From JANMQK01 sp031370485 (GTDB taxonomy: Bacteria > Acidobacteriota > Polarisedimenticolia > Gp22-AA2), in assembly GCA_031370485.1 (NCBI GenBank), contig JANMQK010000012.1, positions 1 to 9,089 on the forward strand: 9,089 nucleotides of DNA, written 5' to 3'. The position numbers and the translations under genes are program-made. The notes beneath the pieces were generated by a model. It searched no databases, had not been told where the DNA came from, and saw only the letters and a list, made by a program, of their open reading frames with translations. Below are positions 1 through 6,309 of this stretch, piece by piece. The stretch's first letter is position 1. Each line of letters opens with the position of its first letter.

Positions 1-684
1 GCGCCAGAGCACCGCCGCCCAGAGCGCCGCGGGCAGGAGCGCCAGCGCCGCGCCCGGGATGAGAAGGTGCCGCACGATGCCGCGCCAGTCCCGGCGGAGA
101 AGCACGAACCCCGCGAGCGCCAGGGCCGGGATGGCGGCGCCGACCAGCCCCTTGAAGAGCACCGCGGCGCCCGCGGCCAGGTAGCCCAGCAGGAGCCACG
201 CGTGCCGCCGCCGCCCCCCCAGGACGACGCCGCGGTGAAACGATCCGCAGGCGACGAGAATCGCCAGGCTCAGCGGCACGTCGATGAGACAGCGCCGTGA
301 AGTCCAGAAAAACTGGCACGCGGTCAGCAGGACAAGCGCGCCGAGAACCGCCGCGCGCTCGCCGACTATGGCGCGTCCGAAGAGATAGGTCAGCAGAACG
401 CAGAGCAGCCCGGCGCAGGCCGGCACCAGGCGGGCGGCCGCCTCGGACGGCCCACCGGCGGCGCCATAGGCGGCGGTCACGAGCCAGTAGAAAAGCGGCG
501 GCTTCTCGAGAAAGGGCTCGGCGTTGAGGCGCGGGACGAGGAGATCGCCCGTGGACCACATCTCGCGGCCCAACTCCGCCTCACGCGGTTCGTCCGGGTT
601 GAAGAGATCGCTCCGCCCCAGCGACGCGAACAGCACGACCGCCCCGGCCCCCGCGATGAGGGCCGCTCTCGCGGCGTCCATCAT
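1..684 (-). CDS. ArnT/PMT-like GT-C membrane glycosyltransferase, C-terminus cut by window edge
   Basis: The first 228 codons are open to the left edge, so the C-terminal part lies outside. The product resembles the ArnT/PMT (GT83/GT39) family: integral membrane enzymes that move a sugar from a polyprenyl-phosphate carrier to a periplasmic acceptor such as lipid A or protein. After a first hydrophobic helix (about residues 7-21) comes the diagnostic first periplasmic loop, NPDEPREAELGREM (residues 29-42), carrying the acidic pair D31-E32 expected at the GT-C active site. It is followed by RLNAEPFLEKPPLFYW (52-67), the classic family block. Further hydrophobic helices follow. Two start codons stand in tandem (684 and 681). 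The first overlaps the upstream stop codon as ATGA. A GGAGG sits 4 nt before the first and 7 nt before the second, so either may be used. It is co-transcribed with the upstream membrane glycosyltransferase. Family is clear; sugar and acceptor are unknown. Confidence 0.85.
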   Translation of the reverse strand, partial: MMDAARAALIAGAGAVVLFASLGRSDLFNPDEPREAELGREMWSTGDLLVPRLNAEPFLEKPPLFYWLVTAAYGAAGGPSEAAARLVPACAGLLCVLLTYLFGRAIVGERAAVLGALVLLTACQFFWTSRRCLIDVPLSLAILVACGSFHRGVVLGGRRRHAWLLLGYLAAGAAVLFKGLVGAAIPALALAGFVLLRRDWRGIVRHLLIPGAALALLPAALWAAVLWR

Positions 685-2543
685 CGCCCCTCCCCTGCGG
701 CGGCGACCCCGTCGCGGACGCGGGCCAGGATCCTGATGCCGAACCGATCGTCCTTGAGGGGCTCCTGTCCCACGAGGACCAGCGGAGCGTAGTTCCGATT
801 GACCCAGGAGATGATCCGCCGGCCGTAAGCGGGGTCGGCTCCGAAATACCCGACCCCGAACTCGGAGGTGTCCTTGTGCACGAGAAGCACATAGTCGGGC
901 GGCCTCGCTTTCAGCCGATCCAGGATCCAGTCCTCCCCGAACACGATCATCTCGGTCATCATGAAATTGAGGCACGGCGAAGTCGTCGGGTGGCGCGACA
1001 GGTAGTTGAGCGTGATCCCCTCCGGGAACGCCACGAAGGTGGCGCCGGGCGGCATCCCCGCCTCCATCCAGCGAAGCGCGAGCGCCACGGCAGCCCCCTC
1101 CTGCCGCACCGCGGGACCGTAGGTCAAAATCGTGTCCCCTCCGCCGCCGACGGCGAAATCCTTCAGGCCGTAGAACTCGTTCGACAGGCGCAGATGATAG
1201 ACGATTCCCGCGGCCACGACGGCGAACGCCAGGCCGCGGAACAACCGGCCGTCCCCTCCCCGCTCCCGGAGAAGTTCCGGCAGCCCATGGGTGAGCCCGG
1301 CGACGAGAACCAGTGTCGCCGGGAGCGCCAGGTAGAACCCGTAGTGATAAAGGTGGGTGTTGAGTGCCGTCTTGCCGAGAAGCGCCAGGGCGAGCCCCGA
1401 CCAGAGCGCCGAGGGCGCGATCGCGCGCAGCGCCGCGGGGTCGCTGCGGCGCCGCGACATCATGACGAGAGATGCCCCGAGCGCCAGAAGGCTCACGAGC
1501 GGCAGGGCGCGCGGCAACTCCGTCCAGGGGAGGAGGTCCGGGGCCGCAACTAGGATGACGAAGAGGGCGAGACCCGCCGCGGCCCCGGCTGCGGGGCCCG
1601 GGGGACCGCCGCCGCGCAGGCGCCGCCAGAGAATGTCGAGAGCGGCCCCGGAGAGGGTCAGCCCCAGGAGGAGCGCGAACATCAGGACCATCCGCCGCAG
1701 ATTTCCCGCCGGATCGTCGAGACCCGCGGCATGGAGGTAGAACGGATTGCGCGCCACCTCTCCCCCCAATACGACCCAGCCTCCGAGGATCGACCGCGCG
1801 GCCTTGCCCGCGGGCATGTAGGAAAGAAAGTAGAGAAAGAACCCGGCGGCGGGGGCCAGGGCCGCGGCGGCGAAGAGCGCCGGCGACCCCCTGCCGCGCG
1901 GAGGGACCGAGCCCCGCGTCTGGATCGCGATCCACCCCGAGAGCAGCACGACAATCAAAGCGGCGAGGGCCACCTCGGCCTTGGTGAGAAGCGCCAGCCC
2001 GCAGCAGAGCCCGGCGAGCGCCGCTACACCCCGTTCCCCCCTGTCACGCCAGCGGACCAGCAGCACCAGCATCGCCACCGTCAGCACGAGACCGTGGGTC
2101 GCCTCGTGCGTGTAGGGAGAGACGAAGTTGTAGTTCCCGACACGGGAAAGGTGCGCGAAGCCTGAGAACGACAGGAGCGCGAGGCAGGCCGCGGTCGCCG
2201 TGGCCCGGCCGGACGTCTTTGCGAACGATCGGTAGACCAGCAGAGTCAGCGCGGCCAGGACCGCCAGGTTGACGATGGCGAGCGTCAGGAACGACGTCCC
2301 GAAGAGCAGGAACGCCAAGCCGTTGGCGTGCTGCGACAGCGGTCCGTGCAGGAAGGCGATGTCGGTGTAGAGTCGCTCGCCGGAGGCGAGGCGCCACGGG
2401 ATGTAGAGCTGCTGCCCGAAGTCGACCAGGACGTCCGGCCAGCGGCGCCAGCTCCACGCGGCCATGCCGAGGAAGGCCGTCCCGAGAAGGACCGCGCCCG
2501 GCCGGTGGCCGGAGATGAGCCTCCGCGTCGCTTGATCATTCAT
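681..2543 (-). CDS. Multi-spanning GT39-like membrane glycosyltransferase
   Basis: This 620-residue polytopic membrane protein belongs to the large GT39-like group of GT-C enzymes, thought to use polyprenyl-phosphate sugars. Near the N-terminus, a first membrane helix (about 15-31) is followed by a periplasmic loop with DFGQQLYIPWRLASGERLY (41-59) and then YTDIAFLHGPLS (59-70). This group shows that block, with acidic residues D41 and D61 as candidate catalytic positions. About ten further hydrophobic segments follow, including GLALLTKAEVALA (182-194). The protein ends in a soluble, probably periplasmic domain of roughly 130 residues containing FPEGITLNYLS and SEFGVGYFG. The reading frame continues upstream to 3044, but that extension lies inside the divergent kinase gene and lacks family similarity, so the ATG at 2543 is chosen. 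The ribosome site there is weak (GGGAA). The stop overlaps the next start by 4 nt, so both proteins are probably made together. Substrate unknown. Confidence 0.82.
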   Translation of the reverse strand: MNDQATRRLISGHRPGAVLLGTAFLGMAAWSWRRWPDVLVDFGQQLYIPWRLASGERLYTDIAFLHGPLSQHANGLAFLLFGTSFLTLAIVNLAVLAALTLLVYRSFAKTSGRATATAACLALLSFSGFAHLSRVGNYNFVSPYTHEATHGLVLTVAMLVLLVRWRDRGERGVAALAGLCCGLALLTKAEVALAALIVVLLSGWIAIQTRGSVPPRGRGSPALFAAAALAPAAGFFLYFLSYMPAGKAARSILGGWVVLGGEVARNPFYLHAAGLDDPAGNLRRMVLMFALLLGLTLSGAALDILWRRLRGGGPPGPAAGAAAGLALFVILVAAPDLLPWTELPRALPLVSLLALGASLVMMSRRRSDPAALRAIAPSALWSGLALALLGKTALNTHLYHYGFYLALPATLVLVAGLTHGLPELLRERGGDGRLFRGLAFAVVAAGIVYHLRLSNEFYGLKDFAVGGGGDTILTYGPAVRQEGAAVALALRWMEAGMPPGATFVAFPEGITLNYLSRHPTTSPCLNFMMTEMIVFGEDWILDRLKARPPDYVLLVHKDTSEFGVGYFGADPAYGRRIISWVNRNYAPLVLVGQEPLKDDRFGIRILARVRDGVAAAGEGR

Positions 2544-2627
2544 GTCGGAGTTCCCAGGCTCTCCTCTCCGGGGGGGGAGGACGCGATAGACTGCCCATTC
2601 TATGGCAGCACGGTCGGGGTGACGGCG
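2544..2627. promoter_or_regulatory. Divergent intergenic region between glycosyltransferase and kinase
   Basis: These 84 nt separate two divergent start codons, so they must hold the signals for both transcripts unless promoters lie inside the genes. On the minus strand TAGAAT (2602-2597) resembles a -10 box, but the hexamer 17 nt upstream (CCGTCA, 2625-2620) is a poor -35. I see no convincing plus-strand sigma-70 promoter. On the plus strand GGGGTGA (2616-2622), 5 nt before the kinase ATG, can serve as a ribosome binding site. The promoter call is tentative. Confidence 0.35.
2562..2581. other. Hairpin containing a run of eight G
   Basis: The plus strand can fold eight base pairs (2562-2569 with 2574-2581, including one T-G wobble) closed by a GGGG loop. 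The run of eight G spans 2570-2577. On the minus strand one pair becomes an A-C mismatch. The position fits the leader of either divergent transcript. In such GC-rich DNA, short inverted repeats are common, so a function is not established. Confidence 0.35.
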
Positions 2628-4235
2628 ATGCCCTTCGGATTCGATCTCGGTTCTTCGAGCGCCAAGGCGGTCCGTGTCGACCGCAAGGGACGTCCCGCGG
2701 CCGTGGCCCGGCGGCCGATCGCGACGAGGCGCGCTTTGGGCGGCCGCGTCGAGCACGACGCCACCGCCATCCTGAAGGCGTCGCTCGCGGCCCTGCGGGC
2801 CGCGCTCGGCCGCGACGATCTCCCCCCGGGCGACATGGGGCTCGGCATCGCGACGCAGCGTTCCACGGTCCTGTTCTGGGATCGCGGCTCGGGCCGCCCG
2901 CTGACCCCGGCCTACTCGTGGCAGGACCGGCGCGGCGCCGCGTTCTGCGCGCGGCTCTCCCGGAAGCGCCGCCGCGGCGGGCCCGGCCCGGCGGATCCGG
3001 CCGGGATGGTGGCCGAGCGCACCGGCCTTCGCCTCGGCCCGCACTACTCAGCGTCGAAGCTGGCGTGGGCGTTGTCGCACTGTCCCGGGCTGAAGCAGAA
3101 GGTCAAGAGCGGGCGGGCGCTCTGGGGCACGGCCGGCACCTACATTCTATGGATGCTGACCGGCGGCGCCGCCTATGCGATCGACCACGCCAACGCGCAA
3201 CGCACGCTCCTCTTCGACATCGGCCGGCTCGCGTGGGACCCGGATCTCTTCACCCTGTTCGGACTTGAGGCCCTTCTCGACGCGCCTGCCCTGCCGGCCC
3301 TCGTCCCGACCTGGCTGCCGGAGGAGGTCGAACTCGAGGTCGGCGGGCGGAGCCTTCGTCTGCGGGCCATGACCGGCGACCAGCAGGCGGCGCTCGCCGG
3401 GCTCGCCTGCCGGCGGGACGGGGACGTCGCCATCAACTACGGCTCGGGCGCATTCGTGCTGCGCAACACCGGCCCCGAGCCGCGGCGGTTCAAGGGGCTT
3501 CTGACAACCCTCGTGTCGTCGTGGGCCGCGACCGGGGCGGGTGTCCTGCCCGGAACCGGGTGCGCCGCGCAGTTCGCCGTCGAGGGTCCGGTGAACGCCG
3601 CCGCGACCGCGCTCGACTGGGTCCGCCGAAGGCTCGGCCTGAGTGTCAGGACCGCGGCTCTCGACGACTACCTCGGCCCGGACGACGGCCGAAAGCACCG
3701 GGTTCATTTCCTGCCGGCGGTCTCCGGCCTGGGCGCCCCGCGCTGGGACCCCGGGGCCACCGCGCGGTTTTACGGGGAGGTCGCCGCGGCCTCGCCCCGA
3801 GAGCTCATGAGGGCCGCCGTCCTGTCGATCGCCATGCGCTGCACCGAGGTCCTGCGCGCCGCGGCGCTTCCCTCGCCGCGTGGCCGGGCCCGCCCGACGG
3901 GCGGCGAGGCGCCGGTCCGCGTGGCAGGCGGTCTCACCCGCTGCCTGACGCTGCTCCAGGCGCAAGCGGATCTCCTGCAGCGGCCTATCCTGGTGGTCGC
4001 GTCGCCCGACGCCACGGCGCTCGGCGCGGCCGGCATGGCGCGACAGGCTCCCCCGGACATCGCGGGACGGGCGCGCCGCCGGGATGTCACCCGGACCGGG
4101 ATCGCGCGGGCGCGCGCCGGGCGGGACGAAGGGGCGCGCATCGTGCGGCCGCGAATCTCCGCGCGCGAGGCCGAGGGGCTTTATCGTTCCTGGCTGAAGG
4201 CGGTCTACGGAGCGCCCGCGCGCGCGGCGAGGTAG
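2628..4235 (+). CDS. FGGY-family carbohydrate kinase, glycerol-kinase-like
   Basis: This cytoplasmic ATP-dependent sugar or polyol kinase has 535 residues, slightly longer than the usual 490-510. The N-terminal FGGY domain opens with FDLGSSSAKA (5-14), the phosphate-1 loop, followed by IATQRSTVLFWD (74-85) and SWQDRR (97-102). TGDQQAALAG (249-258) holds the expected catalytic base D251. The C-terminal domain starts around YGSGAF (271-276), the phosphate-2 loop, and has FLPAVSGLGAPRWDP (361-375), VAGGLT (432-437) and DATALGAAG (461-469), the adenosine-binding part. Compared with E. coli GlpK glycerol contacts, R83, Y135, D245 and F270 correspond to R78, Y140, D251 and F276, but E84 is S79. The DGG of the C-terminal lobe is AGG. 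I therefore leave the substrate open. The ATG at 2628 is chosen because homology starts there and GGGGTGA precedes it; an in-frame GTG at 2619 is the alternative. It stands alone on this strand. Confidence 0.88.
   Translation: MPFGFDLGSSSAKAVRVDRKGRPAAVARRPIATRRALGGRVEHDATAILKASLAALRAALGRDDLPPGDMGLGIATQRSTVLFWDRGSGRPLTPAYSWQDRRGAAFCARLSRKRRRGGPGPADPAGMVAERTGLRLGPHYSASKLAWALSHCPGLKQKVKSGRALWGTAGTYILWMLTGGAAYAIDHANAQRTLLFDIGRLAWDPDLFTLFGLEALLDAPALPALVPTWLPEEVELEVGGRSLRLRAMTGDQQAALAGLACRRDGDVAINYGSGAFVLRNTGPEPRRFKGLLTTLVSSWAATGAGVLPGTGCAAQFAVEGPVNAAATALDWVRRRLGLSVRTAALDDYLGPDDGRKHRVHFLPAVSGLGAPRWDPGATARFYGEVAAASPRELMRAAVLSIAMRCTEVLRAAALPSPRGRARPTGGEAPVRVAGGLTRCLTLLQAQADLLQRPILVVASPDATALGAAGMARQAPPDIAGRARRRDVTRTGIARARAGRDEGARIVRPRISAREAEGLYRSWLKAVYGAPARAAR
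4205..4235. other. 31-nt convergent 3' overlap of kinase and thioredoxin genes
   Basis: The plus-strand kinase ends with TAG at 4233-4235, while the minus-strand thioredoxin gene ends with TAG reading 4207-4205. The two coding regions thus share 31 bp tail to tail. No intergenic space remains for an intrinsic terminator. The surrounding GC-rich inverted repeat (4210-4215 with 4247-4252) has no T-tract and is not called as a terminator. Confidence 0.85.
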
Positions 4236-4783
4236 GACGCGAGGGCGCGCTCCACCACCGGCCCCGGGAATGCTCCCCAGAGGATCCGCACGACAACACC
4301 GCTTCGATCGACGATGAACGAGATCGGCTGCACCGGGACCCGGCCGTAGGCCTCAAAGGTCTTTTCGTCGCCGTAAAGCACGGGATACGGGATGGAGAAT
4401 TCCTGCAGGAACCGCTCGAGCTCCGTGCCGTGGAATTGCGGGATCAGGATGCCATCGAGGTTGACCCCGAGGATCTCGAGCCCCCTGTCCTTGTGAAGCC
4501 GGTAAAGGGTGGCGAGGTCGGGGGTTTCCTGGCGGCAGGGGATGCACCCCGAGTACCAGAAGTTAACAAGCACCACCTTGCCGCGCGCGTCGCTCAGTTT
4601 CACCAGGCGGCCCCGCGTGTCCCTGAGGGCGAAATCGGGAGCCGGCTTCCCTACGTAGCGCTGGTGAAAAGCCTCCCGCAACGCCCCCCTGTCGGCGCCC
4701 GGCGCGGGCGGCGCCAGAAGGACCGCGAGGAGCGAACCCATCGCGAGGAGCCCGGCGCCTTCGAGGACGCGCGCGGGCCGCAT
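4205..4783 (-). CDS. TlpA-like thioredoxin-fold protein, exported or membrane-anchored
   Basis: The 192-residue product is a TlpA/ResA-type thiol-disulfide protein of the AhpC/TSA-Redoxin superfamily, expected to work outside the cytoplasmic membrane. The N-terminus (1-30) has basic residues, a hydrophobic stretch LLAMGSLLAVLLA (12-24) and a possible cleavage region PPAPGA, so it is a signal peptide or membrane anchor. GKPAPDFALRD (45-55) starts the fold, VNFWYSGCIPCRQETP (73-88) gives the redox pair C80-C83, and QPISFIVD (152-159) supplies the cis-proline P153. The tryptophan usually found just before the first cysteine is a glycine here. The reading frame runs further upstream inside the lysyl-tRNA synthetase gene, but the ATG at 4783 begins a clean signal sequence. 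It overlaps the upstream stop by one base (TGATG). It is the last gene of the operon; its partner is not visible, and cytochrome maturation or general disulfide reduction are both possible. Confidence 0.88.
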   Translation of the reverse strand: MRPARVLEGAGLLAMGSLLAVLLAPPAPGADRGALREAFHQRYVGKPAPDFALRDTRGRLVKLSDARGKVVLVNFWYSGCIPCRQETPDLATLYRLHKDRGLEILGVNLDGILIPQFHGTELERFLQEFSIPYPVLYGDEKTFEAYGRVPVQPISFIVDRSGVVVRILWGAFPGPVVERALASYLAARAGAP

Positions 4784-6309
4784 CAGGCCCCACCCGCTTC
4801 GCGCAGCCGCGCCAGGACGAGATCGCGATCGAGAAACGCCAGGAACCAGCCCGCCCTGGGGCCTTTCGAGCGGTCGAGGAACACTGTGTAGATCGCCTCG
4901 AACGCCGCGGTCGGCTTCTCCAGCCCGGCCTCCTTGGCCAGGTCGTAGATCAGCGCGTGGATCTCCTCGCCCGTCATCCCGGGACGGAGCCGCTCGCCGA
5001 GAGCGCGCAGGAACGCCCTCTGGCCGGTGGCAAGCGAAGCGGCGCCCGCGGGGAGTGTCTTTTGCAGCGAGAACTTCATCTCGGGAGGCGCGAACTCGTT
5101 GAGCCAGCGGACGGCATAGCCGGCCCGCTCCTTGAGCGCCTTCTCGTCCTCCACGGGATAACCGTTGCGCCGCAGGATGACCACCGCCTGGTCGAGATCG
5201 AGGTCGCACATCTGCACCACGTTCACCAGGTGCCGGAAGGGCACCCCGACCGGCGTGAACTGGTCGGCGCACGACAGGTCGAGGGCGCGCGGGTCGCGCG
5301 CCTGGGACGCGGCGTCGTCGAACTCGTCGATCAGCTGCAGGAGCGGCAGCCCAGGGTCGAACCCGATCGAGCGCGTCGGCCGCGTCTTCACGACGAGGTA
5401 GCGCAGGATCTCGGGCGGGGCGACCTCGAGCATCCGGTGCACGGACAGGACGTTCCCCTTGCTCTTGCTCATGTCCCCCATCCCCTTGAACGAAATCCAC
5501 TCGTAGGTCACCGGGAACGGGGGCGCGGCTCCGAACACTTCGCGGCAGATGCGCGCGCCCGTGTCGTAGGAGCCGCCGCGCGTCGAATGATCCTTGCCGA
5601 AGGGCTCGACGGTCACCGGGATGCGCGCCCAGCGCGCCGGCCAGTCGACACGCCAGGTCAGCTTGCCGCCGCCGCGCATCGACACCGTCCCTTTCGCGCC
5701 GCACGCGCAGGAGAAATCAACGGTTTCCGCGCGCTCGGAGTAGCCGCGCACGGTCGTCTCCGACATCTTCCCGCATACAGCGCAGATCGGGTTGAAGGGG
5801 CTCCATGCGGGTTCCACCTCCCGCCCGGTGCTCTCCTTGAGGATCGCGGCGATCCGGTCCCGGTTCTTGAGCGCCAGGACGATCTGCGGCACCATCATCC
5901 CGCTCTTGTACATCTGGTCGGCCCGGTAGACCTTCACGTCGATGCGCATCGTTTTGAGCGACTTCAGGAAGGGCTCGAGGAAGTGGTCGCCGTAGGAGGC
6001 GTGCTTCCCACACGGGCAGGGGATCTCCGACAAGGGCCTGCCGATCTGCTTCTCGTAGATGGCGGCGTCCAGGAACGGGTAGACCTTGCGCAAAGGGTCG
6101 AAGTTGTCGGCCACGTAGTCGAGCACGACCTGCGCCCCGCGCTCCTTCAGGACACGGTAAATGACGTCCGCGGTGATGACCTCGCGCAGGTTGCCGATGT
6201 GGATCTCCCCCGAGGGGGAGATGCCGGTCGAGATCTCATGGGGACCCGGGATCTTGAGGATCGCCTCGGCGATCTCGTCGGCCCAGTGCTTCTCGCGGAC
6301 GTGCATCAT
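4783..6309 (-). CDS. lysS: Lysyl-tRNA synthetase, class I
   Basis: This cytoplasmic enzyme charges tRNA-Lys with lysine using ATP. It is the class I (archaeal-type) form, unrelated to the class II LysRS of most bacteria. At 508 residues it matches the usual bacterial class I length. The Rossmann signature is SPSGEIHIGNLREV (31-44) with HIGN at 37-40, and the second ATP motif is GDMSKSKGN (278-286). KLTWRVDWPARW (216-227) is a strong block of this family. Cysteine pairs at 98/100, 176/179 and 201/203 look like the zinc-ribbon insertion. The C-terminal part is the alpha-helical anticodon-binding cage. The first of two tandem ATGs (6309, 6306) is chosen because GGGGGAG lies 10 nt before it; it overlaps the upstream stop by four bases (ATGA), so translation is probably coupled to the methyltransferase-YceI gene. 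Whether the genome also has a class II enzyme cannot be seen here. Confidence 0.95.
   Translation of the reverse strand: MMHVREKHWADEIAEAILKIPGPHEISTGISPSGEIHIGNLREVITADVIYRVLKERGAQVVLDYVADNFDPLRKVYPFLDAAIYEKQIGRPLSEIPCPCGKHASYGDHFLEPFLKSLKTMRIDVKVYRADQMYKSGMMVPQIVLALKNRDRIAAILKESTGREVEPAWSPFNPICAVCGKMSETTVRGYSERAETVDFSCACGAKGTVSMRGGGKLTWRVDWPARWARIPVTVEPFGKDHSTRGGSYDTGARICREVFGAAPPFPVTYEWISFKGMGDMSKSKGNVLSVHRMLEVAPPEILRYLVVKTRPTRSIGFDPGLPLLQLIDEFDDAASQARDPRALDLSCADQFTPVGVPFRHLVNVVQMCDLDLDQAVVILRRNGYPVEDEKALKERAGYAVRWLNEFAPPEMKFSLQKTLPAGAASLATGQRAFLRALGERLRPGMTGEEIHALIYDLAKEAGLEKPTAAFEAIYTVFLDRSKGPRAGWFLAFLDRDLVLARLREAGGA

Noticed and set aside
2328..2627. N-terminal extension of the kinase frame
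   Set aside because: It overlaps the 5' end of the divergent glycosyltransferase, and FGGY homology begins exactly at the ATG at 2628.
2544..3044. N-terminal extension of the glycosyltransferase frame
   Set aside because: It is antisense to the kinase N-terminal domain and Arg/Gly/Ala-rich; the first membrane helix follows the ATG at 2543.
3147..3965. 272-codon minus-strand open frame
   Set aside because: It is antisense to the kinase, Arg/Gly-rich and without known motifs.
4210..4252. Inverted repeat near the convergent stops as a bidirectional terminator
   Set aside because: Only six clean pairs with a long loop, no T-tract on either side, and GC-rich repeats of this kind are frequent across the window.
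4784..5704. N-terminal extension of the thioredoxin frame
   Set aside because: It lies inside the lysyl-tRNA synthetase gene in another frame and has no domain; a signal peptide begins at the 4783 ATG.
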